This document shows, one piece after another, positions 8,565 to 16,250 of a DNA stretch of 64,000 bases. A model generated the notes under the pieces. The model ran no database searches. It was not told the DNA's origin and saw only the letters and a list, made by a program, of their open reading frames with translations. The translations under genes were made by a program, and so were the position numbers. This DNA is from Desulfoscipio geothermicus DSM 3669. GTDB lineage: Bacteria > Bacillota > Desulfotomaculia > Desulfotomaculales > Desulfallaceae. The stretch's first letter is position 1, and every line of letters begins with the position of its first letter. The stretch is from NCBI RefSeq assembly GCF_900115975.1, contig NZ_FOYM01000004.1:82263-146262 (forward strand), in the 5' to 3' direction.

Positions 8565-8787
8565 AAAGCCGAGTGGTGGTACCTTCCGCTCACTGACTCG
8601 GCCTTATAATTGTATGAGCCTACTTTAGCTCCGGGCGGCTGCATAACTCGGCCCTTCGGGCCTCAAACAGATTCGCCGCTTATCCTCCGCCTCGTTCGCT
8701 CTTTTAAGGAGAGGGGACACACCTCTTCGAGGAATGTCCCCAATTTATGGCTTCGTATGTTCGCTCCAGGTACCACCACTCGGCTTT
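8565..8787. repeat. 223-bp element with 20-bp perfect terminal inverted repeats
   Basis: AAAGCCGAGTGGTGGTACCT at 8565-8584 is repeated exactly in inverse at 8768-8787. Inside are a GCCGAGT/ACTCGGC hairpin (8568-8603), a GGCCCttcGGGCC hairpin and the 29-base palindrome at 8713-8741. No coding frame is convincing. The shape suggests a non-autonomous mobile element or an intergenic palindromic mosaic. I see no clear target-site duplication at its edges. Confidence 0.75.
8713..8741. repeat. GGGGACACACCT...GGAATGTCCCC palindrome, copy 1
   Basis: GGGGACACACCTC-ttc-GAGGAATGTCCCC is a near-perfect hairpin. Related copies are at 15563-15593 (opposite orientation), 24851-24984 and 26897-26950. Confidence 0.8.
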
Positions 8788-8816
8788 GACTGCAATTAAG
8801 TATACTTTAACAATAA

Positions 8817-8857
8817 AAAAGTCCGTTTCAGAGTGGCTACCCCGGAACGGACTTCTT
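8817..8857 (-). terminator. intrinsic terminator of the minus-strand redox operon
   Basis: Read on the minus strand, AAGTCCGTT and AACGGACTT arms surround an 18-base loop and are followed by TTTTTTATTG. It lies about 60 bases past the ccdA stop. Confidence 0.85.
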
Positions 8858-8913
8858 GGCGTCATAACGGCGGGGGCATGTTTATCTTGTGCTCCCGTAA
8901 TTTTTGTCAAGCT

Positions 8914-9585
8914 TTAGCTAATGGTACTATATAACAAATAGAATCCTAATCCTACCAGCGCCAGGCCGCTTATCTTTTGTATCACCTCGCTAACCCGGGC
9001 GAATTTGGATGCGTTTTTAAGTACCGAGGTGAAGGTGCCCGCCGCCAGTAAAGGGATGCTGCGCCCAATGGCATATACAAACAGGAGGATAAAACCGTTA
9101 AATACATTACCCTTGGTGGCGGCATAAGCCAGTACCGTGGCTGTGACCGGAGTGGTGCAGGGAGAGGCAATTATGGCAAAGGGAATACCCAGCAGGAATG
9201 CCCCTAACACTCCGCTGCTCCGCTTAATGCCGGGCAGATTTACAGAATAACTTGGTAGCGTAAACAAGCCAAGCATGTTGGCGCCCATCAGTACCGCCAC
9301 AAAAGCAGCTATGTACCAGACAACACTGCTGCCTAAAAACATCTTACCGGCCAGGGAAACAAAGGCACCGGCAGCGGCCAGGGTAAGGGAAAGCCCCAAC
9401 ACAAAAGATAAAGATAATATAAACCCTTTTAACCGGGAGCGGTTGTCGTGTCCTCCCACATAGGCCACCACCATTACCACTGTGGGCAAAGTGCAGGGGC
9501 TCAATCCACTAACCAATCCGGCGGCCAAAACGGCCAGCAGTGAAAAACCCAATGAGCCGGCTAATAGTGCATCCACTGATGGCAT
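8914..9585 (-). CDS. ccdA: CcdA-family cytochrome c biogenesis/thiol-disulfide transmembrane protein
   Basis: The 223-aa protein has six or so transmembrane segments and the two family Cys-Pro signatures: SGLSPCTLPTVV in TM1 and IASPCTTPVTATV in TM4. CcdA carries electrons from cytoplasmic thioredoxin across the membrane to extracytoplasmic thiol proteins. The gene is four bases downstream of an anchored thioredoxin-like gene and ends the operon before a terminator. The pairing suggests it reduces that thioredoxin and possibly the rhodanese domains encoded upstream. Confidence 0.93.
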   Translation of the reverse strand: MPSVDALLAGSLGFSLLAVLAAGLVSGLSPCTLPTVVMVVAYVGGHDNRSRLKGFILSLSFVLGLSLTLAAAGAFVSLAGKMFLGSSVVWYIAAFVAVLMGANMLGLFTLPSYSVNLPGIKRSSGVLGAFLLGIPFAIIASPCTTPVTATVLAYAATKGNVFNGFILLFVYAIGRSIPLLAAGTFTSVLKNASKFARVSEVIQKISGLALVGLGFYLLYSTIS

Positions 9586-9589
9586 GTAC

Positions 9590-10135
9590 TTAATTCACCA
9601 CCTGTTCTATAGCCTGGCTTACTTCTTCTTGATTCAATTCTCCAATCCAGCTTTTAATCACCTTGCGGTTGTTATCCAACAATACTACGGCGGGAACGGA
9701 ATTGACATTTAATTCTTCAGCAACTTCCATTAATTTATCGTGTTCCAGTTGATCATATATGGCAATATCAATCCAGGCAAAACTAACTTTTTCCCCGTAT
9801 TTCTTTTCAATCTCCTGGGTAGTTGCCCGGTGTTCGTCGAAAAATTTCTTGGTATCCGGGCAGCAATCCGCATCATACGTTAGTATCACTGCTACGGGTT
9901 TCCCTGTGGCGAAACTGTTATCCAGCAGTTGAGTCAGGGTGACTGCACCGGTATCCGCTGCAACGCCAGGAGTTGGTGTATCTTGCCCTGGAACTTCTTG
10001 GGCCGTAACAGCTGACTGCTCTGAATCAACATCGACCCGGTCTTCTTAATTTGTCCACAGCGGTTTGGTTCCTATGACTATGAAGGCTAATATAATCAAT
10101 CCGAATATAATTGTTTTTGCATTGGGCTTGTGCAT
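9590..10135 (-). pseudogene. membrane-anchored thioredoxin-like protein interrupted by an in-frame stop
   Basis: The ATG at 10135 has a good AGGAGG upstream and opens an N-terminal anchor (KTIIFGLIILAFIVIGTKP). TAA at 10048-10046 (codon 30) stops it, but the same frame continues without shift through an acidic/Pro linker into a thioredoxin fold: TYDADCCPDTKKFF at the active-site position, then FAWIDI and VNSVPAVVLLDN with the cis-Pro. The usual CxxC is replaced by an adjacent Cys-Cys pair. The unbroken frame after the stop suggests a recent nonsense change, an error, or readthrough. A GTG at 9889 could start only the bare domain. It is four bases from ccdA. Confidence 0.85.
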
Positions 10136-10222
10136 TTTGACCTCCTATCTTCGTTAACACTGTGTATATGATTAAAGGTTATTTCGCATCTGTCTCAAGA
10201 TAGATTAGTACGATGGTAATTA

Positions 10223-10534
10223 TCAGTGTATTTGTATGGCTAAAACTACAAGCCTGGTAATGGCGGTAATCTTACGCTCCTTATTCGCCGGTACCATGAT
10301 CAATATACCCTCTTGCATATCTTGTTTTTCTCCCTCCATTTCCAGCAGGCCCTTTCCTTCCACAGTGTAAAATATTAGATCAGAGGCCATTATACAGGGT
10401 GGAACTGATTGGCCCGGTTCAAAACAGATTAACAGTCCTTTGGTTTTGGGTAGATCAAACAAAACCTTTTTTACCTGCTCCCGGCCTGAGAATTCAATTA
10501 AATTTTTTATATTCAAAACTGACATTCTAGACAC
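10223..10534 (-). CDS. small single-domain cupin protein
   Basis: The 103-aa product has a cupin-like beta-barrel pattern: GLLICFEPGQSVPPCIMASDLIFYTVEGKG followed by LEMEGEKQDMQEGILIMVPANKERKITA. The usual His residues of the first cupin motif are replaced (PPCIMASD), so metal binding in the common way is doubtful. It lies between the rhodanese lipoprotein and the thioredoxin-like gene on the same strand. Role not known; a sensor or small-molecule binding role is a guess. Confidence 0.7.
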   Translation of the reverse strand: MSRMSVLNIKNLIEFSGREQVKKVLFDLPKTKGLLICFEPGQSVPPCIMASDLIFYTVEGKGLLEMEGEKQDMQEGILIMVPANKERKITAITRLVVLAIQIH

Positions 10535-10574
10535 CTCATTTCCTTGAAATAGGTATGCTTTTCTAACCTAATCG

Positions 10575-11276
10575 TTAGCTATCTCCCGCGACTAAATCAT
10601 ATCCAGCACGCACCCAATCAATTTTTCCACCGGCCAGGTTATATACATTTCGATACTCAGTCCCCAATAATAATTTTGCAACCATGTAGCTTTTGTTGCC
10701 CGTTTCACAGGTTAGCACAATGGTATCGGATTTATTTATTCCCAGTGAATCCAGGTATTGTTCCGGCTGCGTCCGCATCAACCGTAAATCTCCAAGCAAT
10801 GAACCTTCAATATGCCCCTCCTGATATTCACCCGGGGTGCTAATGTCAATAATGACCAGATTTGTTGATGAAGCGATCATTTCATTTAAGTCACGGGCGC
10901 TGATTTCCTTAACCCCGGTGCTATCTTTTGGGGTAACAGCTTGATCGGAACTACTTTGTTGGGAAGAGGATAGGTCGGTATTCTCTTGTTGTTCAGATGA
11001 AATGGGTGTTTGCATCTGGTTGTTCTCAATGACATTGTTTGATTTTATACTACCGGCGGTTGGTTCCGAATTAATTGGTTCTTCGTCAACACCGTTAGTA
11101 TGTGGTAGGTTTTCTTCCGCGTAGGCATTATTTATTTCCTCTTGCTGTTCAGGCGACACGGAAACAACCGGTGTTTGATCATGATTGCTTTCATTGCTTG
11201 GCAAGCAACCCACTGAGCTTATTGACAAAATTAATATGAGGAAAAGTACGGCACATAGATTTTTAAGCGCAGTCAT
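10575..11276 (-). CDS. rhodanese-domain lipoprotein
   Basis: The protein is 233 aa. The signal peptide ends in the lipobox ISSVGC, then a Ser/Gln/Glu-rich, low-complexity linker of about 85 residues, then a rhodanese domain (about 120-230) with the active-site loop VLTCETGNKSY. Rhodaneses move sulfane sulfur or act as thiol carriers through the loop Cys. Being lipidated it acts outside the membrane. It is 15 bases downstream of the MauE-like gene and in the same direction as another anchored rhodanese, a thioredoxin-like protein and CcdA. Confidence 0.88.
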   Translation of the reverse strand: MTALKNLCAVLFLILILSISSVGCLPSNESNHDQTPVVSVSPEQQEEINNAYAEENLPHTNGVDEEPINSEPTAGSIKSNNVIENNQMQTPISSEQQENTDLSSSQQSSSDQAVTPKDSTGVKEISARDLNEMIASSTNLVIIDISTPGEYQEGHIEGSLLGDLRLMRTQPEQYLDSLGINKSDTIVLTCETGNKSYMVAKLLLGTEYRNVYNLAGGKIDWVRAGYDLVAGDS

Positions 11277-11291
11277 AAAAAGTGACTCCTT

Positions 11292-11750
11292 TCAGGACTT
11301 GTTTTTACCGGTAAGTGCTGCCAACGGGGTCAGTTTAACCCGGTCAAAGTAAAGTAGAAAAAGGGCTCCTGCCAGCATGGCTAAATCTTCAAAGATAGCC
11401 AAAAAGCCCACCGTTCTTTCCACCCCGCTAAAACAACCGCAATCAACGTCCAGGCCGCGAACGGCGCTGATTATTAAAATGATTATAAACATAGTTAGCA
11501 ACCCGGCTATGGCCAGCGAACCTCCTTTGGTGTTAAACCCCAGCAGCAAACAAATTCCGGCCAGGGTTTCAATCCAGGGAATGGCTACCGCCACCGGGCC
11601 GATCAGTTCATCAGGCAAGAGTTTATAATTGTACATAGAGGCGGCAAAATCCAAAGGAGCAATGATTTTGCCAAGGCCTGCATAGAGAAACAACCCGCCC
11701 ATGATCAGCCTGACCGCCAATTGAAAATAATCATTATGTAAAAGTTTCAT
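11292..11750 (-). CDS. MauE/DoxX-like membrane protein
   Basis: The 152-aa protein has four transmembrane helices, an early GGLFLYAGLGKI motif typical of DoxX/MauE proteins and a Cys pair VDCGCF in the third loop. Relatives such as MauE help disulfide formation or thiol transfer in the periplasm. The gene's ATG overlaps the stop of the upstream rhodanese gene by one base, so the two are translated together. It probably passes reducing equivalents between membrane quinones or thiols and the rhodaneses; that last point is inference. Confidence 0.83.
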   Translation of the reverse strand: MKLLHNDYFQLAVRLIMGGLFLYAGLGKIIAPLDFAASMYNYKLLPDELIGPVAVAIPWIETLAGICLLLGFNTKGGSLAIAGLLTMFIIILIISAVRGLDVDCGCFSGVERTVGFLAIFEDLAMLAGALFLLYFDRVKLTPLAALTGKNKS

Positions 11751-12328
11751 CAGCTTATATCACCTCCATTAGGATTAGACACTGGGTAACCCGCGTCCAA
11801 CCAGCCGGGATAACCCTCACCCAACACGTACACATTGGTATAGCCGCGTTCCACCAGTTCTTTGGCCATTTCCACCCCCACATCGCATTCCCCGCCGCTG
11901 CAATAGGTTACAATAACGGCGTTATGGTCGGGTATGGCTTCTTCCAGCACCACTTCCCCTTTCACTACCGACATCAGGGATATGCCAATAGAGCCGGTGA
12001 TAGTCCCTGCCGCATGTTCTTCAGGGCTTCTGGCGTCTAGAAAAATAGCCTGCCGTTCATCAAACAGTTTCTTGGCGGAAATTAGGTCGATAAACCTTAT
12101 ATCGGTGCTTAATTGCTCCGCCTTTGCTTTGAGATCAGCAAGCTGCTTTTGTTGAATTTCGGCCAGTAGTTCACCGCCAAGTGATTTTACTACCAATGGA
12201 TAGTTAAATGTCCAGCCCAGTAAACATGCCAGCACGACTAAAAATAAGCACTGTTTTAGGGCCGTACCGGCTAGATTTTTCTTCGGCGTCATCTCCCTGC
12301 CATCCCCTTGGTTATTTCCAGTATTCAT
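11750..12328 (-). CDS. membrane-anchored rhodanese-domain protein
   Basis: The 192-aa protein has an N-terminal signal-anchor (residues 26-42), a helical linker and a rhodanese domain from about residue 78, with IFLDARSPEEHAAGTI and the active-site loop VTYCSGGECD. Loop Cys is present. It starts at ATG 12328 behind a GGGGGG stretch and leads a minus-strand operon (rhodanese, MauE-like, rhodanese lipoprotein, cupin, thioredoxin-like, CcdA). An in-frame ATG at 12292 is an alternative. All partners are thiol proteins facing outward. Confidence 0.88.
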   Translation of the reverse strand: MNTGNNQGDGREMTPKKNLAGTALKQCLFLVVLACLLGWTFNYPLVVKSLGGELLAEIQQKQLADLKAKAEQLSTDIRFIDLISAKKLFDERQAIFLDARSPEEHAAGTITGSIGISLMSVVKGEVVLEEAIPDHNAVIVTYCSGGECDVGVEMAKELVERGYTNVYVLGEGYPGWLDAGYPVSNPNGGDIS

Positions 12329-12436
12329 TTCAATTAGTACCCCCCTTCCAGTTCCTGCATATTATTATAGCTACTATTTGGGGCTATTTTGTGAAAAAAG
12401 TTTGAACATCCTGTGAACAGGTAAAGTTCCGGATTT

Positions 12437-12480
12437 ATTCACAGTTCATTCACAGAACAGTAAAAAATACCTTATATAAT
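12437..12480 (+). promoter_or_regulatory. tandem 11-bp operator and -10 box for the Spy-like gene
   Basis: ATTCACAGTTC (12437-12447) is followed head-to-tail by ATTCACAGAAC (12448-12458). TATAAT lies at 12475-12480, 16 bases further on, so the second repeat sits where a -35 box would be. Tandem 11-bp direct repeats overlapping -35 are the usual layout for OmpR/PhoB-family activators. A TGTGAACAGG inverse half-site lies about 25 bases upstream. A single ATTCACAG is also present before 8130. Confidence 0.7.
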
Positions 12481-12549
12481 AAAAAGCGTAAGAGCCCGGC
12501 GGGATAGCCCACAGAACAGTTTTTTAAGTTAAGGAGGGAATTGATACAA

Positions 12550-13017
12550 GTGAAAAAGAAGATGATAGTTTTAACTGTAACGCTGGTGCTGGTCCTCGGC
12601 ATCGCCCAGGTGGCCTCGGCTGCCGGCATGGGCTGGGGCGGCGGCCCGCGGATGCTGGACAGTGACAACTGGGTCAGCCCGGTGGAGGCCTTGAACCTGA
12701 CCGACCAGCAAATTGAAACAATGCAGCAGTTACAAAAGAGTTCTTATGAGCAAACCGGGGACCTGCGGGACAAGTTGCGCGACTTAATGTTTGACCTGCG
12801 GCAGTACCAGCTGCAAAAGGACCCCGACCAGGCCCAGATCGACGCCAAGATTAAACAAATTAATGATCTGAGAAGCCAGTTGTACAATATCAAGGCGCAA
12901 AACAGAGAGCAGATGCAGTCCCAGCTGACCACTGAGCAGTTGGCGGAGATGGCTAAAATGAGGGGTTTCGGTAAACACGGGGCCCGTGGATTTGGCGGTT
13001 TTAGTGGAACCAATTAA
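12550..13017 (+). CDS. Spy/CpxP-like (LTXXQ) exported protein, copy 1
   Basis: A signal peptide ending IAQVASAAG is followed by GMGWGGGPRML, a helical core with LNLTDQQIETMQQLQ (the LTXXQ motif) and a second one, LTTEQLAEM, then a Gly/Phe-rich tail. The fold is that of the small helical envelope chaperones Spy and CpxP, known to be controlled by two-component systems. GTG 12550 is chosen because AAGGAGGG is 11 bases upstream; a TTG at 12541 is too close to it. It has a probable response-regulator operator and its own terminator. A clear paralogue is at 27892. In Firmicutes the role may be metal or envelope stress protection. Confidence 0.8.
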   Translation: MKKKMIVLTVTLVLVLGIAQVASAAGMGWGGGPRMLDSDNWVSPVEALNLTDQQIETMQQLQKSSYEQTGDLRDKLRDLMFDLRQYQLQKDPDQAQIDAKIKQINDLRSQLYNIKAQNREQMQSQLTTEQLAEMAKMRGFGKHGARGFGGFSGTN

Positions 13018-13053
13018 ATAATTCCGGCAAAACAATAGCAACCGGCCGGGCGG

Positions 13054-13078
13054 GAGGGGAAATCATTCCCCTCTTTTT
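13054..13078 (+). terminator. intrinsic terminator after Spy-like copy 1
   Basis: GAGGGGAA-atca-TTCCCCTC followed by TTTTTG, 37 bases after the stop. Confidence 0.88.
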
Positions 13079-13140
13079 GCTTCTATTTTAAAAAAGTATA
13101 TGCTGGCTATATTTAGCCAGTCTAAACATTAAAATATTGA

Positions 13141-13177
13141 AAAGCGCGCTTTAATGTAATTGATCTAAGCGCGCTTT
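13141..13177. terminator. GCGCGC hairpin, likely terminator for the minus-strand ABC exporter
   Basis: AAAGCGCGCTT (13141-13151) pairs with AAGCGCGCTTT (13167-13177); U-rich tracts flank both arms. It lies about 110 bases past the permease stop and could work in either direction. Confidence 0.6.
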
Positions 13178-13286
13178 CTTTAACAGGTCAAGGTTTTTAG
13201 TACAAAGTATAACTAATAATATTTATTAGCGGTTTCTCTGATTTAAGAGGCGTTTGCGAAGGCGGTTGCAGTTTTCCCAAAGCCGT

Positions 13287-14048
13287 TTAAAAAACGCGCA
13301 CGATGCCGCGCCGGTGGAAAAAGACGGCGGCTTGTAAAAAAACGGCGATAAAAAACAACAAGGCCGCAAAGTTAAGATAACCTCCCCACAGGGAACCATG
13401 CCCCAGGGCCAGGCGCATCAGGTCGCTGGTATAACTCAGCGGAGACAGCATGGCCAGCTTTTGCCCCCAAACTGGCATTTGGTTAATCGGGATAAAAACT
13501 CCGCTGATAAACAGCAATGGAATTCGCACCAGGTTGGACAGCATCATCACCATTGAGGGCTCATCGGTGGGCAGGGCTGCCATTAACGCGCCCAGTGCAG
13601 CAAAGCAAAATGCGGATAAGATAAGGCCGGCGGCGTAAAGAAGGGGATATTCGATATGCGCCCCCAGGATCAAGATGCCCAGCAGTAACGGCACCAGGGA
13701 TATCACAAGGCCGTAGATAAATCCGGCCAGGATATCGCCCAAAACCAGTTGCAAGATGGACAGGGGCGCAGACAACAGTCGTTCGTAAGTTTTGGCCTTG
13801 CGTTCCCACGGGGCGATCATGGGACCTACCGAAGAGGCGGTAAACAAAATGGTCATGGCTATCAGCCCCGGGGCCAGGGACTGGCGGGGTACATCGCGCC
13901 CCACTGCGAAGGCAAGGAACATAAATACGGGAAACAGCACGCCGAAAATTAAAACCGGTGGTTTCAAATAGTAAATCATAGCGTTTTTTTTGGCCACCGC
14001 CAGGGAACGCCGCAGGCCGGTGGTCGCAGATTGGCTAACAGCTTGCAT
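13287..14048 (-). CDS. ABC-2 type transporter permease
   Basis: The product has six transmembrane segments in the ABC-2 layout: a short cytoplasmic N-terminus, TM1-2 around FGVLFPVFMFLAFAVG, then SVGPMIAPWERKAKTYERLLSAP (the cytoplasmic coupling region) and a last pair ending in the FFHRRGIVRVF motif seen in DrrB/YadH-like permeases. ATG 14048 has AGAGGTG six bases upstream and overlaps the end of the ATPase gene by 14 bases, so the pair is co-translated. It exports an unknown substrate (drug, lipid or polysaccharide). Confidence 0.88.
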   Translation of the reverse strand: MQAVSQSATTGLRRSLAVAKKNAMIYYLKPPVLIFGVLFPVFMFLAFAVGRDVPRQSLAPGLIAMTILFTASSVGPMIAPWERKAKTYERLLSAPLSILQLVLGDILAGFIYGLVISLVPLLLGILILGAHIEYPLLYAAGLILSAFCFAALGALMAALPTDEPSMVMMLSNLVRIPLLFISGVFIPINQMPVWGQKLAMLSPLSYTSDLMRLALGHGSLWGGYLNFAALLFFIAVFLQAAVFFHRRGIVRVF

Positions 14049-14988
14049 TGTGAGCACCTCTTTTTTCTTGCCCCCCGGTCAGCCTTAAAAAAACATCCTC
14101 CAGGCTGGGGCCGAGGGTGTTGATGGACAGGATTTCCAGGTTATGCCGGCGGGCTAAATCCACCACCGATAAAATGGCTCTGGCCGGCTGATTTGTATAA
14201 AGCCTGAATTTATCGCCCGTCTTCTTAACCTCGTTAACCGCTTCCACGGAATACAATATATCCATTGATTGTAAAGGCGAGCTAAACGCTACTTCCAGCG
14301 ATTGCAGGCTCTGCAGGGTAAGTTTTAAATTTTGCGGCCGGTCAATGGCCACGACCCGGCCCCGGTTGATGATAGCCACCCGGTCACAGAGCTGGTTGGC
14401 TTCCTCGATGTTGTGGGTGGTTAAAAAGATCGTCTGGCCCCGGGCGTTGAACTCCCGCAACAAATTACGAATCAGGTGTGTACTCTGTACATCCAGCCCG
14501 GAGGTCGGTTCGTCCAGGAACAGAGTTTGCGGGTCGTTCATCATGGCCATGCAGATTAAGAGCCGCTGCTTCATGCCCTTGGAAAAACCTTTGGCTTTAA
14601 GGTCTTTCTTCTCCAGCAAATTAAATTGCTCCAGAAGCCGGGCAGCCCGGCTTATCCGGGTCTTTTTACCAATCCCATACAGTTCGCCCATGAACATCAG
14701 GTTGTTCCAGGCCGACAAATCCACGTAAACATTGGCCATTTCCGGGACGATGCCCATCAGCTGCTTGGCCGGGTTGGGGCAGCGCAGCAGGTCATAGCCG
14801 AAAATTTGGATGTCCCCGGCGTCCGGGGCGATGACCCCGGTGAGCATGCGCTGGGTGGTGCTTTTACCGGCCCCATTGGGCCCCAAAAAACCGAAAATCT
14901 CCCCCGGAGCCACGGAAAAAGAAACATCATCCACCGCCAGGACGGATCCATACCTTTTCACCAGATTTTGTGCCTGAATAGCTTGCAA
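14035..14988 (-). CDS. ABC-2 exporter ATP-binding protein (DrrA/CcmA type)
   Basis: The nucleotide-binding domain shows GPNGAGKSTT (Walker A), a degenerate signature GFSKGMKQRL, TLFLDEPTSGLD (Walker B/D-loop) and TTHNIEEA (H-loop). A C-terminal domain of about 80 residues (VAFSSPLQSMDILYSVEAV..LEDVFLRLTGG) is typical of DrrA-like exporters. I prefer TTG 14988, which has AAGGTGGGG six bases upstream; the frame is open to a TTG at 15021. It pairs with the overlapping permease downstream. Confidence 0.9.
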   Translation of the reverse strand: MQAIQAQNLVKRYGSVLAVDDVSFSVAPGEIFGFLGPNGAGKSTTQRMLTGVIAPDAGDIQIFGYDLLRCPNPAKQLMGIVPEMANVYVDLSAWNNLMFMGELYGIGKKTRISRAARLLEQFNLLEKKDLKAKGFSKGMKQRLLICMAMMNDPQTLFLDEPTSGLDVQSTHLIRNLLREFNARGQTIFLTTHNIEEANQLCDRVAIINRGRVVAIDRPQNLKLTLQSLQSLEVAFSSPLQSMDILYSVEAVNEVKKTGDKFRLYTNQPARAILSVVDLARRHNLEILSINTLGPSLEDVFLRLTGGQEKRGAHNASC

Positions 14989-15035
14989 AAGTATCCCCAC
15001 CTTGTTAACCGTAAATTTCAATTAACATTACCGGT

Positions 15036-15617
15036 TTACACATGTTCCGCCGGGGGCACCTCGGCTTGCGGTTGCCCGGCCAGCAATTTTTCCAGCAGGT
15101 AACCCGTTATAATTATGGCGGGCAGGGTCAGAACCAGGCGGAGCAGGGCGAAGGACAGGCCCATAAACTTAATCTCCATCATTAACATAGGTATTTTGAT
15201 GGTGGCCCAGGTGCCCAGGAAAATGACCGCGTTGGCCATCCGGCAGCCTTTTTTGAGCAAAGCGTAAGCCACCGGAAACCCGGCGTACAGGGGGCCGGCC
15301 GCCGCCGTGGCCACCAGGATGGAGATGATGATACCTTTAATTCCAGACTCGGGACCCACGTGTTTTTCCACGATTTTACGCGGCACCCAAACATCCAGCA
15401 GGCCCACCAGCACAAAAATGGGCGGGATAAATAAAAGCATCTCTATCAGGTAATCCGCCGCGCTGGTAATGGCCGACACACCCCGGTCCGGGTAGTAATA
15501 CCACAGAAAGCCGTCTGCAATAACCACGAGTAGAAATAACAGGTACTTTTTATACTTTAATTGGGGACATTCCTTGTTCAGAGGTGTGTCCCCTTTCATC
15601 TTATACTGATTTTTCAT
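15036..15617 (-). CDS. split permease (ArsP/DUF318-like), second half
   Basis: The 193-aa protein has four to five transmembrane helices. It has features of the predicted-permease family PF03773: LLFIPPIFVLVGLLDVWVPRKIVEKHVGPESG and the Gly/Ala-rich VATAAAGPLYAGFPVAYALLKKG. Its partner half is encoded one base upstream (15617-16090). Together they resemble one full-length permease cut in two, a known arrangement. The first about 20 codons contain the GGGGACATTCC...AGGTGTGTCCCC palindrome, which is read as KGDTPLNKECPQLK. No later start codon precedes TM1, so the repeat really forms the N-terminus. Substrate unknown. Confidence 0.8.
   Translation of the reverse strand: MKNQYKMKGDTPLNKECPQLKYKKYLLFLLVVIADGFLWYYYPDRGVSAITSAADYLIEMLLFIPPIFVLVGLLDVWVPRKIVEKHVGPESGIKGIIISILVATAAAGPLYAGFPVAYALLKKGCRMANAVIFLGTWATIKIPMLMMEIKFMGLSFALLRLVLTLPAIIITGYLLEKLLAGQPQAEVPPAEHV
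15563..15593. repeat. GGGGACATTCC...AGGTGTGTCCCC palindrome, copy 2, inside a coding region
   Basis: GGGGACATTCC-ttgttcag-AGGTGTGTCCCC is the inverse orientation of the copies at 8713, 24851 and 26897. It lies in frame in the N-terminal codons of the permease half encoded at 15036-15617. Confidence 0.82.
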
Positions 15618-16090
15618 TATAAAATCGCCCCCATGATGATGCCAATGGCCAGCGCAGTCACCAGGCCGGCCGCGTTACGCCAAATGGTAAACCGCTTGCC
15701 GAAAAGCTCTATTTCCATCGGCGCTGTGACCACGCCTACCATCAGCACGGTGGTTAAAAAACAGGCCACCGCCGTCACGCTGGCCCCCGCGGCAATTAAT
15801 GAGGCGCCCAGGGGAAAACCGATAAACGCCGGGATTAAAGTAATGGAGCCGATTAAAGAAATGACCAGGATGCCCAGCGGGCTGTCGTTGCCGAAAAAGC
15901 CGGCGATAACCTCCCGGGGCACCAGGGCCAGCATCAGGCCGATGAGGCCGATAATCCCCAGCATGCTGGGCAACAGGTTAAAAAATTGTTTTTTGGCGAT
16001 CTGCAGGGCTTTGCCGGTTTTTTCCCGGTCCTTACGCCAGGAAACAATTAGAGCCACCGCCGCGAGGATAAAAAGCGCAGCATTGAACAT
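15617..16090 (-). CDS. split permease (ArsP/DUF318-like), first half
   Basis: The 157-aa protein has four transmembrane helices. The stretch LIPAFIGFPLGASLIAAGAS matches the repeat module GFPL/YAGFPVA of PF03773 permeases, and the partner half carries the corresponding module, as expected for an internally duplicated permease. An N-terminal helix (LFILAAVALIVSW) is followed by a basic loop. It leads a two-gene operon with the second half; stop and start share one base. The transported species (arsenite, organoarsenical or other) cannot be told from sequence. Confidence 0.8.
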   Translation of the reverse strand: MFNAALFILAAVALIVSWRKDREKTGKALQIAKKQFFNLLPSMLGIIGLIGLMLALVPREVIAGFFGNDSPLGILVISLIGSITLIPAFIGFPLGASLIAAGASVTAVACFLTTVLMVGVVTAPMEIELFGKRFTIWRNAAGLVTALAIGIIMGAIL

Positions 16091-16250
16091 ATCGTTAACC
16101 TCATTTCATTATAATGGCGTTAAATATCATAATGTCGTGGTTGAGTCCTTTTGCCACCGGGGCAAGAAGGAATTTTTGGTAACTCATTAGAATAATGTTC
16201 ATTAAATATTGCTCATTGTCGCATAGATTTAACAACACGGGGGAACATGC

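Noticed and set aside
8568..8603. GGTGGTACC next to a hairpin, resembling a T-box end
   Set aside because: No specifier stem, no aminoacyl-tRNA or amino-acid gene follows, and the motif is simply part of the 20-bp inverted repeat.
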